This document shows, piece by piece, positions 40,508-51,019 of a stretch of DNA of 64,000 bases; within the stretch, counting starts at the first letter, position 1, and each line of letters opens with the position of its first letter. The stretch covers positions 1 through 64,000 of the forward strand of contig CAIXPF010000106.1 in assembly GCA_903921205.1 (NCBI GenBank), written 5' to 3'. Made by a program: the position numbers and the translations under genes. The notes under the pieces are model-generated. The model saw only the letters and a list, made by a program, of their open reading frames with translations, had not been told where the DNA came from and searched no databases. This DNA comes from an uncultured Acidimicrobiia bacterium (lineage in GTDB: Bacteria > Actinomycetota > Acidimicrobiia > Acidimicrobiales > CAIXPF01).

Positions 40508-41920
40508 ATGAGCGGCGCACTGCACCACGGCTCCGACGGCGGCCAGGACGGGTTCCACCGGAGGCAGGGGGAGACGGTCGAGCTGCTGCAGGCGCTCATC
40601 CGCAATGCCTGCGTCAACGACGGCACCGCCGAGTCCGGCCAGGAGGTCCGCAACGCCGACGTGCTCGCCCAGCTGCTCGAGGGGCCGGGCGTCGACGTGG
40701 CGCGCTTCAGCGCCGGTCCGGGCCGCGACTCGCTGGTGGCCCGCATCGCCGGGACCGACCCGTCGGCCCCCAGCCTGTGCCTCATGGGTCACACCGACGT
40801 CGTCCCGGCCGATCCGTCGGGATGGAGCCGCGACCCCTTCGGCGGCGAGCTCATCGTCGCGCCGGCCCGGCGCGACCGGCCGGAGATGGCCGAGGTGTGG
40901 GGCCGTGGTGCGGTGGACATGCTGAACCTCACGGCATCGATGGCCGTGGCGCTGCGTCACGTGGCCCGCAGCGGCATCCGACCCCGGGGCGACCTGCTGT
41001 TCTTCGCAGTGGCCGACGAGGAGTCGGGCTCGGCGTACGGCGCGCGCTGGATGGCCGAGCACCATCGCGAGGCCATGGCCGCCGACTACGTGCTGACCGA
41101 GAACGGCGGGTTGCACTCCGGGCCGTCGGAGGCCCCCTGGATCGGCGTCAACGTGGCCGAGAAGGGGGTGGCGTGGCGCCGGCTGCGGGTTCGGGGCAAC
41201 CCCGGCCACGGCTCGATGCCCTTCCGCAGCGACAACGCCCTGGTCAAGGCGGCCGCGGTGATCAACCGTCTGGCGGAGTACCGGCCCCCGGCCCGGATGC
41301 ACGAGCTGTGGGGCCAGCGGGTGGAGACCCTGGGTCTCGACGAGGAGCTGCGGACGGCGTTGATGGACCCGGAGCGGATCGACGACGTGCTCGCCGGTAT
41401 GGGCAACGCGGGCGCCGCGGCCCACCTGCATGCCTGCACCCACACCACGTTCTCTCCGAACACCAGCGGTGCGCCGGTGATGAAGACCAACGTCATCCCC
41501 GGTGTGGTGGAGCTCGGCGTCGACATCCGGACCCTGCCGGGCGAGCACACCGCCGAGGTCGACGAGCACCTGCGCACGGCACTCGGTGACCTCTACGAGC
41601 AGGTCGAGGTCGAGGTCCTCATGAACGACCCGGCGTCGATCAGCCGGACCGACACGCCGCTGTGGGACGTGCTGCAGCGAGCGGTGCAGGGGCCGTTCCC
41701 CACCGCGCGGCTCACCCCGCAGATGGTCGTCGGGTTCACCGACTCACGGGTGTACCGCCAGATGGGCGCAGTCGCCTACGGGGCAGGGCTGTTCAGCCCG
41801 AACCTCGACGGCGGCGACTTCTCACGGCGATTCCACGGTGACGACGAGCGCATCGACGTCGAATCGCTGGGGCTGACCACCCAACTGTGGCTCGACGTCG
41901 TGCAGGGTCTCTGGGGCTGA
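40508..41920 (+). CDS. M20-family metallopeptidase
   Basis: 470 residues of a zinc-dependent amidohydrolase (dipeptidase, carboxypeptidase or acyl-amino-acid deacylase). Metal ligands and catalytic residues are in order: CLMGHTDVVPADP (His and the following Asp) near residue 95, WGRGAVDMLNLTAS (bridging Asp), VADEESGSAYGARW (Glu pair) and TENGG. The dimerisation domain lies in between, and the last His is in HTTFSPNTSG. The residues expected for two zinc ions are present. Start at ATG 40508, after a CAGACT -10-like box; the frame upstream is antisense to the SCO6745-like gene. Confidence 0.88.
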   Translation: MSGALHHGSDGGQDGFHRRQGETVELLQALIRNACVNDGTAESGQEVRNADVLAQLLEGPGVDVARFSAGPGRDSLVARIAGTDPSAPSLCLMGHTDVVPADPSGWSRDPFGGELIVAPARRDRPEMAEVWGRGAVDMLNLTASMAVALRHVARSGIRPRGDLLFFAVADEESGSAYGARWMAEHHREAMAADYVLTENGGLHSGPSEAPWIGVNVAEKGVAWRRLRVRGNPGHGSMPFRSDNALVKAAAVINRLAEYRPPARMHELWGQRVETLGLDEELRTALMDPERIDDVLAGMGNAGAAAHLHACTHTTFSPNTSGAPVMKTNVIPGVVELGVDIRTLPGEHTAEVDEHLRTALGDLYEQVEVEVLMNDPASISRTDTPLWDVLQRAVQGPFPTARLTPQMVVGFTDSRVYRQMGAVAYGAGLFSPNLDGGDFSRRFHGDDERIDVESLGLTTQLWLDVVQGLWG

Positions 41921-42065
41921 CCCGGGCGGAGCCCGCTCTGGCCGGGTGCGGGCGGTCCTCCGCTAGCGTGCGGCGCCGTTGCCGTCGGCGGCCGGGCATC
42001 CCGTCACGCCAGCTGTCCCAACCCACCAACCATCCCATCAGTCACCCGAGCGAGGCCGAGCCGTC

Positions 42066-42818
42066 ATGACCGATTACCGCGAGATCCGCTGCGAGCTGAA
42101 CGGTGCGACCGCCACGGTGACCCTGGCCCGCCCGGAGGCGCTCAACGCCATCACCCCCACGATGCTGGCCGAGCTCAACGACGCCTTCGCGGGCTTGGCG
42201 GCGATGCGCGAGCTGACCGTGGTGGTGCTCACCGGTGAGGGCCGGGCGTTCAGCGCCGGGGTCGACCTCAAGTCGCTCGGGGCCCGGGTGCTCGAGCACG
42301 GCAAGGTGGGCGACATCCTCGACGTGCCGGCGCGGGCGCTGACCGAGCGGATCAGCACGATGGACCAGATCGTGGTGGCCAAGGTCAACGGCCATTGCTT
42401 CACCGGCGCCCTGGAGATCGCCCTGTCGTGCGACCTGATGGCCGTGGCGGCCGAGGCGACCCTGGGCGATACCCATGCCAAGTTCGGGCTGCGACCCACC
42501 TGGGCGATGAGCGCCCGGCTGCCCCGGGCGGTGGGCAACCAGAGCGCGAAGCTGCTGTCCTACACCGCACGGTCGTTCAAGGGTGAGGACGCCCTCCGGC
42601 TCGGTATGGCTGCGCTGTGCGCGCCCCGGGCCGAGCTCGACGGCGCCGTCGATGCGCTCGTGGCCGAGATCGCCGCCAACAGTCCCGAGTCGCTCGCCGC
42701 CTACAAGGACCTCTACCGCCGCACCGCCGGCCTGCCGCTCGATGAGGCGATCGCTTATGAGTACGGCACCGACTACCCCTTCACCGACACCGCCGAGCGT
42801 CTCGCCCCCTGGCGCTGA
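42066..42818 (+). CDS. Enoyl-CoA hydratase/isomerase family protein
   Basis: Crotonase-fold protein of 250 residues. The oxyanion-hole segments are FSAGVDLKSLGARV near residue 63 and FTGALEIALSCDLMAVAAEA near residue 115. One Glu of the catalytic pair is present (ALEIAL), while the second region, THAKFGLRPTWAMSARLPR, has no Glu at the usual place. It may be an isomerase or a divergent hydratase. A TAGCGT -10-like box at 41964-41969 implies an untranslated leader of about 90 nt. It is unrelated in sequence style to the other two crotonases in the window. Confidence 0.83.
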   Translation: MTDYREIRCELNGATATVTLARPEALNAITPTMLAELNDAFAGLAAMRELTVVVLTGEGRAFSAGVDLKSLGARVLEHGKVGDILDVPARALTERISTMDQIVVAKVNGHCFTGALEIALSCDLMAVAAEATLGDTHAKFGLRPTWAMSARLPRAVGNQSAKLLSYTARSFKGEDALRLGMAALCAPRAELDGAVDALVAEIAANSPESLAAYKDLYRRTAGLPLDEAIAYEYGTDYPFTDTAERLAPWR

Positions 42819-42883
42819 ACACGTGATGCCGGCCGGGCCACGGCGCTCGACCGGTCGGGTCGGGGCGCTGCCGGGCGGTGGCG

Positions 42884-42889
42884 TACGCT
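42884..42889 (+). promoter_or_regulatory. -10 box of the BNR-repeat protein gene
   Basis: TACGCT, which places the start of transcription near 42897, upstream of ATG 42936 but downstream of an in-frame GTG at 42891. Confidence 0.45.
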
Positions 42890-42935
42890 CGTGCCGCAGC
42901 CGGTCGGGGGTACCGGCGCCAGGGGGGTTGCAGCC

Positions 42936-43937
42936 ATGCTCGAGGGAGCGACGATCGGGGTCGGCACGGTGGGTGCCGGCGCGTGGTTCAGTTTCGACGG
43001 TGGCGACCGCTTCCGTCACGTGTACAAGCACATCAACCCCGAGGGCAACGTCCGGGCGATGACGGTCAGCCCGCACGATCCCAACCGCGTCTACGCGGTG
43101 TCCGACCGCGCCGGCCTGTTCACCAGCGCGGACCGCGGCTACCGCTGGGAGCCGGTCAACGTCGACCTGCCGGCCCAGGAGCTCTGGTCGGTTGCGGTCG
43201 ACCCGGTCGACCCGCAGCGGCTCTTCGTCGGTGGTCGTCCCGGGCTGTTCCGCTCCGAGGACGGCGGTGCCACCTTCGCCGAGCTGCCCACCGGCCTGCT
43301 GCCCGAGTGCCCCATCGGTACGCCGCGGCTGACCAACATCGTCATCGACCCCACCGACAACAGCCGGATCTGGCTCGGTGTCGAGGTCGACGGGGTGTAC
43401 CACTCGGCCGACGGCGGTGACAGCTGGACCCACCTCGGCCCGTTGGGCGAGACGCCGTTCCACGACGACATCCACGGCCTGACCCTGCGACCCGCGGCGG
43501 ACGGCACCAGCCAGCTGCTGGCGGGTACGCCCTACGGTCTGGCCACCAGCGACGACCAGGGCGGCAGCTGGAGCTGGCGCAGCTTCGACGGGTTCGACAA
43601 GGGGTCGGGCAACCCCTACGCCTACTGCCGTGGGGTCTTCGTGTGGCCGGGCCGGCCCGACACGATGCTGGTCGGATGCGGCGACTACATCCCCGGACGG
43701 GTGGGCGCCATCGAGATCACCCGCGACGGCGGTGCCAGCTGGGAGCGCGCCGAGCTGCCGGTTGAGCCCAACTCGACGGTGTACTGGATGGCCACCCACG
43801 CCGAGCTGCCCGAGATGGTCGTGGCGGCCACGGTGTTCGGCCAGGTGTTCACCTCGGCCGACAGCGGTCGCACCTGGGACAAGCTCGACCGTGAGTTCGG
43901 GGAGATCCGGACCGTCACGCTGACCCCCGCCGGGTAG
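42936..43937 (+). CDS. BNR/VPS10-like beta-propeller protein
   Basis: 333 residues built from sialidase-type Asp-box repeats. At least five copies of S-x-D-x-G-x-x-W/F are visible: SFDGGDRFRHV, TSADRGYRWEPV, RSEDGGATFAEL, HSADGGDSWTHL, TSADSGRTWDKL. That points to a 6- or 7-bladed propeller. There is no signal peptide, so it is cytoplasmic. Family members bind or process sugars or act as scaffolds (YCF48/HCF136-like), but no catalytic residues can be named. Start ATG 42936 has GGGGGG 9 nt upstream. Confidence 0.8.
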   Translation: MLEGATIGVGTVGAGAWFSFDGGDRFRHVYKHINPEGNVRAMTVSPHDPNRVYAVSDRAGLFTSADRGYRWEPVNVDLPAQELWSVAVDPVDPQRLFVGGRPGLFRSEDGGATFAELPTGLLPECPIGTPRLTNIVIDPTDNSRIWLGVEVDGVYHSADGGDSWTHLGPLGETPFHDDIHGLTLRPAADGTSQLLAGTPYGLATSDDQGGSWSWRSFDGFDKGSGNPYAYCRGVFVWPGRPDTMLVGCGDYIPGRVGAIEITRDGGASWERAELPVEPNSTVYWMATHAELPEMVVAATVFGQVFTSADSGRTWDKLDREFGEIRTVTLTPAG

Positions 43938-43940
43938 CTT
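43935..43940 (+). promoter_or_regulatory. -10 box of a leaderless promoter (PLP decarboxylase)
   Basis: TAGCTT 8 nt before ATG 43949; it begins at the stop codon of the upstream gene. Confidence 0.5.
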
Positions 43941-43948
43941 CACGGCGC

Positions 43949-45394
43949 ATGACGCCCGAGGAGTTCCGCGCTGCCGGTCACGCGCTCGTCGACTGGATCG
44001 CCGACTACCGCACCCGCCTCCCCGACCTGCCGGTCGGGTCCCTCGCTCGGCCGGGTGAGGTGCGGTCGGCGGTCGGTGCCGAGCCGCCCGAGGTGGACGG
44101 GATCGAGGCGATCCTCGCCGACCTCGACCGCGTCGTCGTCCCCGGCCTGACCCTGACCCAGCATCCGCGCTTCTTCGGCTGGTTCCCGGCCAACGCCTCG
44201 CTGAGCTCGGTGCTGGGCGACCTGGCGTCATCGGGTCTCGGCGCCCTGGGCATCACCTGGCAATCGGCCCCGGCATTGACCGAGCTCGAGGAAGCCTGCT
44301 GCGACTGGATGCGGCAGCTGTGCGGCCTCTCGCCCGAATGGCGTGGCGCCATCCACGACACCGCCTCCACCGCAGCGCTGGTGGCGATGCTCTGCGCCCG
44401 GGAACGAGCGAGCGACCATGCCCAGACCCGTAGCGGTCTCGCCGGTGTCGGGCGGCCGTTGACGGTGTACGCCTCGCCCCAGGCCCATTCGTCGGTCACC
44501 AAGGCCGCGCTGCTCGCCGGCTTCGGTCTGGACAACGTGCGCTTCGTCGAGGTCGATCCGATCACCTACGCGCTGTCTCCCGCCGCGCTCGAGGAGGCGC
44601 TGGCCGCCGATGTGGCCGCAGGTTGCCGGCCCGCGATGGTGGTGGCCAGCGCCGGGACCACCGGGACCACTGCCTTCGACCCGATCGCCGCCATCGTGGA
44701 GATCGCCCGCCGCCACGGGGCGTGGGTACACGTCGACGCCGCGATGGCCGGTGCTGCGCTGCTGCTCGAGGAGCAGCGGTGGCGCTTCGCCGGCCTCGAG
44801 GGGGCCGACTCGTTGTCGTGGAACCCGCACAAGTGGATGGGCACGATCCTGGACTGTTCGCTGCTGTACGTGCGAGACCCGCAGCACCTGATCCGGGTGA
44901 TGTCGACCAACCCCAGCTACCTGCGCTCACCGGTCGACGACGAGGTCACCCAGCTCAAGGATTGGGGCATCCCGCTCGGCCGGCGGTTCCGGGCACTGAA
45001 GATCTGGTTCCAGCTGCGCATCGACGGGGTCGAGGAGATCCGGGCCCGGATGCGGCGCGACCTGCGCAACGCCCGGTGGTTGGCCGAGCAGGTGGAGGCC
45101 ACACCCGGCTGGACCGTGGTCGCCCCGGTGACGTTGCAGACGGTCTGCGTGCGTCACGAGCCGGTCGGGGTCGACGGGGCGCCGCTCGACACCGCGGCGC
45201 TCGATGCCCACACCCAACGCTGGGCCGCGGCACTCAATGCCTCCGGTCGGGCGTTCGTGACCCCGGCGCAGCTCGACGGGCGGTGGATGGTGCGGATCTC
45301 GATCGGCGCAGCCGCCACCGAGCAGGCCGACGTGGCCGCCGGCTGGGCGGCGGTCCAGGACGCCGCGGCCGCTGCGGCGTCGGCTGCGATCTGA
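43949..45394 (+). CDS. Pyridoxal-phosphate-dependent decarboxylase (group II, aromatic-amino-acid type)
   Basis: 481 residues. The PLP Lys is in SLSWNPHKWMGTILDCSLLY near residue 295. Upstream are HPRFFGWFPANASLSSVLGD, SAGTTGTTAFDPI and HVDAAMAGAALL (PLP-binding Asp). That set is characteristic of aromatic-L-amino-acid decarboxylases (tyrosine, tryptophan or DOPA). Substrate specificity cannot be read from the sequence. The gene directly after it, menB, does not overlap. Leaderless by the TAGCTT box upstream of ATG 43949. Confidence 0.88.
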   Translation: MTPEEFRAAGHALVDWIADYRTRLPDLPVGSLARPGEVRSAVGAEPPEVDGIEAILADLDRVVVPGLTLTQHPRFFGWFPANASLSSVLGDLASSGLGALGITWQSAPALTELEEACCDWMRQLCGLSPEWRGAIHDTASTAALVAMLCARERASDHAQTRSGLAGVGRPLTVYASPQAHSSVTKAALLAGFGLDNVRFVEVDPITYALSPAALEEALAADVAAGCRPAMVVASAGTTGTTAFDPIAAIVEIARRHGAWVHVDAAMAGAALLLEEQRWRFAGLEGADSLSWNPHKWMGTILDCSLLYVRDPQHLIRVMSTNPSYLRSPVDDEVTQLKDWGIPLGRRFRALKIWFQLRIDGVEEIRARMRRDLRNARWLAEQVEATPGWTVVAPVTLQTVCVRHEPVGVDGAPLDTAALDAHTQRWAAALNASGRAFVTPAQLDGRWMVRISIGAAATEQADVAAGWAAVQDAAAAAASAAI

Positions 45395-45415
45395 CCCCGG
45401 GGGTGTCCGAGCTGC

Positions 45416-45421
45416 TAAGCC
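45416..45421 (+). promoter_or_regulatory. -10-like box upstream of menB
   Basis: TAAGCC 6 nt before ATG 45428; two bases differ from TAGNNT, so this is weak. Confidence 0.3.
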
Positions 45422-45427
45422 ACGTGG

Positions 45428-46327
45428 ATGGTCTCTGACATCTTCGACCCTTCGGCCTGGGATGAGATCGACGGCTTCGACTTCGTCGACATCACCTACC
45501 ACCGGGCCAAGGCCCACGGCACCGTCCGCATCGCCTTCAATCGCCCGGAGATCCGCAATGCCTTCCGGCCGCAGACCGTGGACGAGCTGTTCCGGGCGCT
45601 CGACCATGCCCGGATGAGCATCGACGTCGGCTGTGTGCTGCTCACCGGCAACGGCCCGTCGCCCCGTGACGGGGTGTGGGCGTTCTGCTCGGGCGGCGAT
45701 CAGCGCATCCGGGGCCGCGACGGCTACAAGTACGCGGAGGGCGAGACGGCCGACACCATCGATCCCGGCAAGGTCGGACGGCTGCACATCCTGGAATGCC
45801 AGCGGCTGATCCGCTTCATGCCGAAGGTGGTCATCTGCGTGGTCCCCGGGTGGGCGGCCGGTGGCGGGCACAGCCTGCATGTGACCGCCGATCTCACCCT
45901 GGCCAGCCGCGAGCACGCCCGGTTCAAACAGACCGACGCCGACGTGGCCAGCTTCGACGGCGGGTTCGGCTCGGCGTACCTCGCCCGCCAGGTGGGCCAG
46001 AAGTTCGCCCGCGAGATCTTCTTCCTGGGCGAGGAGTACTCGGCCGAGGACGGCCAGCGCATGGGCGTGGTCAACCGGGCCGTGCCGCACGCCGAGCTCG
46101 AGGCGACCGCGCTCGAGTGGGGCCGGATCATCAACGCCAAGAGCCCGACGGCGCAGCGGATGCTGAAGTACTCGTTCAACCTGATCGACGACGGCCTGGT
46201 CGGCCAGCAGATCTTCGCCGGCGAGGCCACACGCCTCGCCTACATGACCGACGAGGCCGCCGAGGGTCGCGACGCCTTCCTGGAGAAGCGGCCGCCGAAC
46301 TGGGCCGGCTACCCCTGGCACTACTGA
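45428..46327 (+). CDS. menB: 1,4-dihydroxy-2-naphthoyl-CoA synthase
   Basis: Closes the naphthoquinone ring from o-succinylbenzoyl-CoA in menaquinone synthesis. 299 residues. The crotonase core shows FCSGGDQRIRG with GRDGYKYAEGE, typical of MenB, then GWAAGGGHSLHVTADL and VASFDGGFGSAYLARQVGQK. The C-terminus has DAFLEKRPPNWAGYPWHY, the MenB signature tail. The N-terminus has the extra Asp/Trp-rich segment of the longer (class II) MenB. Menaquinone is the respiratory quinone of actinobacteria. Start ATG 45428, 34 nt after the decarboxylase. Confidence 0.92.
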   Translation: MVSDIFDPSAWDEIDGFDFVDITYHRAKAHGTVRIAFNRPEIRNAFRPQTVDELFRALDHARMSIDVGCVLLTGNGPSPRDGVWAFCSGGDQRIRGRDGYKYAEGETADTIDPGKVGRLHILECQRLIRFMPKVVICVVPGWAAGGGHSLHVTADLTLASREHARFKQTDADVASFDGGFGSAYLARQVGQKFAREIFFLGEEYSAEDGQRMGVVNRAVPHAELEATALEWGRIINAKSPTAQRMLKYSFNLIDDGLVGQQIFAGEATRLAYMTDEAAEGRDAFLEKRPPNWAGYPWHY

Positions 46328-46418
46328 GCGGCATCGACCGTTCGCCGCGGTCGCTGCGGCTCGCCCTGCCCGAGGTGGGTGCCCCCGGGTGGTTGGTCCC
46401 CTCCGCGCTGCCGCTGGA

Positions 46419-47300
<882 letters not shown>

Positions 47301-47306
47301 GGCCCC

Positions 47307-47312
47307 ATGCTG
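47307..47312 (-). promoter_or_regulatory. -10-like box of a leaderless promoter (DUF72 gene)
   Basis: CAGCAT on the minus strand, 6 nt before ATG 47300. Confidence 0.35.
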
Positions 47313-47350
47313 GCGCGGCCGGCCACCCGAGCGGCAACCGGCCGCGCCGG

Positions 47351-47731
47351 TCAGGCCACCTGATCGGCCGGGCTGAGCCGGCTGGTGCGCTCGATGACGG
47401 CGGTGGCCCAGCGCAGGGACGGCCCGACGTCGTCCGCCACGACCTCGACGGTGGAGCGCCGGTCGCCGGCGTCGGTCTGCCAGCTGCGCTGCTCGGGCCG
47501 GCCCACCACCAGCACCAGGTCGCCCTTGTGCAGGGTGGCGGCGCAGTGCTCGGCCAGGGCCCGCCAGGCGACGACCGAGAAGTAGCTGGTGTGCTCCTTG
47601 GGCTCGCCGTCGTGGTCCCGCCAGCGGCGGTTGACGGCTACGCCGAGTTCGGCCACGGCGAGGCCGCCGGCGGTGACCCGTAGCACCGGGTCGCGGGTGA
47701 GGTTGCCCACCAGGGTGATCGTGCTGTCCAT
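47351..47731 (-). CDS. ssb: Single-stranded-DNA-binding protein, short form
   Basis: 126 residues of OB fold. It begins MDSTITLVGNLTRDPVLRVT and has the ssDNA-contact segments VAVNRRWRDHDGEPKEHTSYF and VVAWRALAEHCAATLHKGDLV of bacterial SSB. The disordered linker and acidic C-terminal tip (DDDIPF-type) that recruits partners in main SSBs are missing; the protein ends SRLSPADQVA. It is therefore probably a second, specialised SSB. Start ATG 47731, with AAGGAA upstream. The longer frame to 49180 is antisense to the CoxL gene and is not coding. Confidence 0.87.
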   Translation of the reverse strand: MDSTITLVGNLTRDPVLRVTAGGLAVAELGVAVNRRWRDHDGEPKEHTSYFSVVAWRALAEHCAATLHKGDLVLVVGRPEQRSWQTDAGDRRSTVEVVADDVGPSLRWATAVIERTSRLSPADQVA

Positions 47732-47799
47732 CGTGTCGTTCCTTGCTCGTCGCCGCGGGTCCGCAGCGGCTGGGCGTCGCAAGGGGGAAGTCACCGATG

Positions 47800-47805
47800 A
47801 CCCTA
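47800..47805 (-). promoter_or_regulatory. Possible -10 box of ssb
   Basis: TAGGGT on the minus strand, about 68 nt before ATG 47731, in the divergent gap. Confidence 0.35.
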
Positions 47806-47881
47806 CGCCGGGGGTAGGACAGTGAAGCCGGGGCCCGGCGTTCATCGTGGCGAAGGCGACCACGGCACGGCCCGCGAACGC

Positions 47882-47887
47882 TAGGTT
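47882..47887 (+). promoter_or_regulatory. -10 box of a leaderless promoter (CoxL-like gene)
   Basis: TAGGTT exactly 6 nt before ATG 47894. Confidence 0.5.
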
Positions 47888-47893
47888 CGGCTC

Positions 47894-50257
47894 ATGGCTG
47901 GATCGATTCTGGGTAATGCCGTTCGTCGCGTCGAGGACCCTGCCCTGCTGCAGGGCGCCGCCACCTACATCGACAACCTGGCGTTGGCCGACAAGGCGCA
48001 CGTGGTGTTCGTCCGCTCCTCCGTCGCCCACGCCCGGCTTGCCTCGGTCGACACGAGCGCAGCGCTGGCCATGGACGGGGTCCTGGCCGCCTACACCGCC
48101 GCCGATCTGGGCCTGGCGCCGTTCCACACCTTCGTGGCGGTGGCCGAGCACTTCGCCCGTCCGCCGCTCGCGGTGGAGCGGGTCCGCTTCGTGGGCGAGG
48201 CCATCGTGGCGATCGTCGCGACCGACAAGCGCATCGGGGCCGATGCCGCCGAGGCGGTGGTGGTCGACTACGAGCCGTTGCCGGTGGTGGTGGACCCCGA
48301 GCGTGCCTTCGACCCGGGCCGCACGATCCTGTTCGACGCCGTGGGCTCGAACGTGGCGTTCTCCCATCTCGATCCCTACGACGACGACTTCTTCGCCGAC
48401 GCCGATGTGGTGGTTCGCGGCCGTTACGAGAACCAGCGGATGGCCGTGGTCCCCATGGAGCCGAACAGCTTCGCCGCCGTCCCCGGGGCCGACGGGCGAC
48501 TGACGGTGTACGCCTCCACCCAGATGCCGCACCTCATCACCCCGGCGCTGAGCGGCCTGTTGGGCCTGCCGGTCGAGCGGATCCGGGTCATCGCCCCCCA
48601 CGTCGGCGGAGGCTTCGGTGGCAAGGCCGGTACCAGCCCCGAGTACGCGGTCGTCGCCGCCGCAGCGTTGAAGCTCGGCCGGGCGTTGACGTGGACCGAG
48701 ACCCGCAGCGAGGACATGCTCGCCCTGCCCCACGCCCGGGCGCAGGTGCAGTACGTCGAGCTCGGTTGCAGGACCGACGGCACCTTCACCGGCATGCGGG
48801 CCCGTATCGTCGGCGATGCCGGCGCGTACCCCGGGGTCGGCACCATGCTGCCGGGCGGGACACGGCGCATGTCCGAGGGCAACTACCGCATGCCCAAGCT
48901 CAGCGTCGACATCGCCTGCGCCACCACCAACACCACGCCCACCGGCGCCTACCGCGGCGCGGGCCGGCCCGAGGCGGCGTCCATGGTCGAGCGCATGGTC
49001 GACCAGGCCGCCCGCCAGCTCGGTATCGACCCGGCGGAGCTGCGTCGGCGGAACTTCCTGCAGCCCGAGGACTTCCCCCACCCGACCTTCACCGGCGTCA
49101 CCTACGACTGCGGCGATTACGAGACCCCGCTCGACCGGGTGCTCGAGCTGGCCGGCTACGAGGAGCTGCGGGCCGAACAAGCCCGACGTCGCGCCGCGGG
49201 CGACGTGCGCCAGCTGGGCATCGGCCTGTGCAGCTACGTCGAGATCACCGCCGGCGGCAACGCCAACGAGTTCGGCGCGGTCGCCATCGGTGCCGACGGT
49301 GGTGCCACCATACGGGTCGGTACGTCAGCGCACGGTCAGGGTCACCACACCACGTTCGGCATGATCGTGTCGGACCGGCTGGGCATTCCGCTCGACAAGA
49401 TCTCCTTCGTGCAGTCCGACACCGACCTGGTGCCCCGCGGTGGTGGCACGGGCGGCTCGCGGTCGCTGCAGGTCGGGGGCAGCGCGGTGTTCGAGGCCAC
49501 CGAAGCGGTGTGGAACCTCGCACGCAACCTTGCCGCGGACCTGCTCGAGTGCGCGGTCGACGACGTGGTGGTGCACGACGACGGTCGCGTCGGGGTGGCG
49601 GGCGTGCCCGCCACCGCACTGGCGTGGGAGGAACTCGCCCGTCGCAGCGCCGAACCGCTCGCTGCCGAGGTCGACTTCTCCCAGCCCGGGGCGACCTTCC
49701 CCTTCGGGGCCCACATCGCGGTGGTGGAGGTCGACACCGAGACCGGCCGGGTGGTCCCGGTACGCCACATCGCCGTCGACGACGCCGGCACCGTGATCAA
49801 CCCGCTGCTGCTCGCCGGCCAGCAGCACGGCGGGGTGGCCTCCGGCATCGGCCAGGCGCTCTACGAGCAGTTCCACTACGACGCCGACGGCAACCCGCTC
49901 ACCACCACCCTGGCCGACTACCTGTTGCCCTCCGCCGCGGAGTTCAGCTCCTTCGAGGTGTTCTCCACCGAGACCCCCACCCCGCTCAACCCGCTCGGGG
50001 CCAAGGGGATCGGTGAGGCGGGCACCATCGGTGCCACCCCGTCGGTCCAGAACGCGGTCATCGACGCGTTGGCCCACCTCGGGGTACGTCATCTCGACAT
50101 GCCGGCCACCCCGCAACGGGTGTGGCAGGCCATCGAGGACGCCCGTCAGGGCCGTCTGGCCGACCCGTGGCGCGAGCCGCCGGCGATCTTCGACGAGCTG
50201 CGGGCCCGCGGCGGCACCTCGGCCAACGCCCCGGTGCCCGACGAGGCCGACGTGTGA
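47894..50257 (+). CDS. Xanthine dehydrogenase-family molybdenum subunit, form II CoxL-like
   Basis: 787 residues, the large molybdopterin-cytosine-dinucleotide subunit of the family. Motifs: [18 protein letters not shown] (Moco), [51 protein letters not shown] and [16 protein letters not shown] with the catalytic Glu. The AYRGAGR sequence is the form II CODH signature (form I has AYxCSFR), so this is an uncharacterised form II CoxL-like or aldehyde-oxidase-like enzyme. The FeS and FAD subunit genes (CoxS, CoxM) are not nearby, so it is an orphan here. It is leaderless, and its stop overlaps the ung start. Confidence 0.88.
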   Translation: MAGSILGNAVRRVEDPALLQGAATYIDNLALADKAHVVFVRSSVAHARLASVDTSAALAMDGVLAAYTAADLGLAPFHTFVAVAEHFARPPLAVERVRFVGEAIVAIVATDKRIGADAAEAVVVDYEPLPVVVDPERAFDPGRTILFDAVGSNVAFSHLDPYDDDFFADADVVVRGRYENQRMAVVPMEPNSFAAVPGADGRLTVYASTQMPHLITPALSGLLGLPVERIRVIAPHVGGGFGGKAGTSPEYAVVAAAALKLGRALTWTETRSEDMLALPHARAQVQYVELGCRTDGTFTGMRARIVGDAGAYPGVGTMLPGGTRRMSEGNYRMPKLSVDIACATTNTTPTGAYRGAGRPEAASMVERMVDQAARQLGIDPAELRRRNFLQPEDFPHPTFTGVTYDCGDYETPLDRVLELAGYEELRAEQARRRAAGDVRQLGIGLCSYVEITAGGNANEFGAVAIGADGGATIRVGTSAHGQGHHTTFGMIVSDRLGIPLDKISFVQSDTDLVPRGGGTGGSRSLQVGGSAVFEATEAVWNLARNLAADLLECAVDDVVVHDDGRVGVAGVPATALAWEELARRSAEPLAAEVDFSQPGATFPFGAHIAVVEVDTETGRVVPVRHIAVDDAGTVINPLLLAGQQHGGVASGIGQALYEQFHYDADGNPLTTTLADYLLPSAAEFSSFEVFSTETPTPLNPLGAKGIGEAGTIGATPSVQNAVIDALAHLGVRHLDMPATPQRVWQAIEDARQGRLADPWREPPAIFDELRARGGTSANAPVPDEADV

Positions 50258-50952
50258 GCACGACCGACTGGAACCCGGTGTTGCGTGGCGAGTTCGCCAA
50301 GCCGTACTGGGAGCCGCTGCAACGTTTCGTCGCCGAGGAGCGGGCCCGGACCGAGGTGTTCCCGGCGGCGGCCGACACGTTCGCCGCGCTGCACCTGACC
50401 CCCCACGCCGAGGTGAAGGTGCTGATCCTCGGCCAGGACCCCTACCACGGGCCCGGACAGGCCCACGGCCTGTGCTTCTCGGTGCGTGACGGGGTGGCGA
50501 ACCCACCGTCGCTGCAGAACATCTTCAAGGAACTGCAGGCCGATCTGGGCTGTGCCCCGCCCGCCCGGGGCGATCTGAGCGCATGGGCCCGCCAGGGGGT
50601 GCTGCTGCTCAACGCCGTGCTGACGGTTCGGGCCCGCAGTGCCGGGTCCCATGCCGGTAAGGGCTGGGAGCAGTTCACCGATGAGGTGATCCGGGCGGTG
50701 TCGGCCAAGTCCGACCGGGTGGTGTTCATCCTGTGGGGCGCCTACGCCCGCCGCAAGAAGGCTCTGATCGACCTCGATCGCCACGTCGTGATCGAGTCGG
50801 CGCACCCCTCGCCGCTGTCGGCGCACAACGGCTTCTTCGGGTCGAGGCCGTTCTCGCGGGCCAATGCGGCGCTCGCCGATGCGGGCCGACCGACCGTCCG
50901 GTGGTGTCTCGACGAGGGTCCGTCGGGGTCGGGAAATCATCGCCCTGGATGA
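50254..50952 (+). CDS. ung: Uracil-DNA glycosylase (family 1)
   Basis: Removes uracil from DNA at the first step of base-excision repair. 232 residues. The catalytic motif is VLILGQDPYHGPGQAHGLCF near residue 57, with the catalytic Asp. The second motif is ESAHPSPLSAHNGFFG near residue 185, including the His and the loop that enters the DNA. LLLNAVLTVRA and ILWGAYARRKK complete the family pattern. GTG 50254 overlaps the CoxL-like stop as GTGA, so it is cotranscribed with an unrelated enzyme gene. The C-terminus is slightly longer than usual. Confidence 0.92.
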   Translation: MSTTDWNPVLRGEFAKPYWEPLQRFVAEERARTEVFPAAADTFAALHLTPHAEVKVLILGQDPYHGPGQAHGLCFSVRDGVANPPSLQNIFKELQADLGCAPPARGDLSAWARQGVLLLNAVLTVRARSAGSHAGKGWEQFTDEVIRAVSAKSDRVVFILWGAYARRKKALIDLDRHVVIESAHPSPLSAHNGFFGSRPFSRANAALADAGRPTVRWCLDEGPSGSGNHRPG

Positions 50953-51019
50953 TCCAGCGATGGGTCGTCGGTGTCGAAGGCCTTAGGCCGCCACGACGCG
51001 AACGGCGGCTCGGAGCACG

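Noticed and set aside
42891-42935. GTG 42891 as the start of the BNR-repeat protein
   Set aside because: It lies upstream of the transcript start implied by TACGCT, while ATG 42936 has a strong ribosome binding site.
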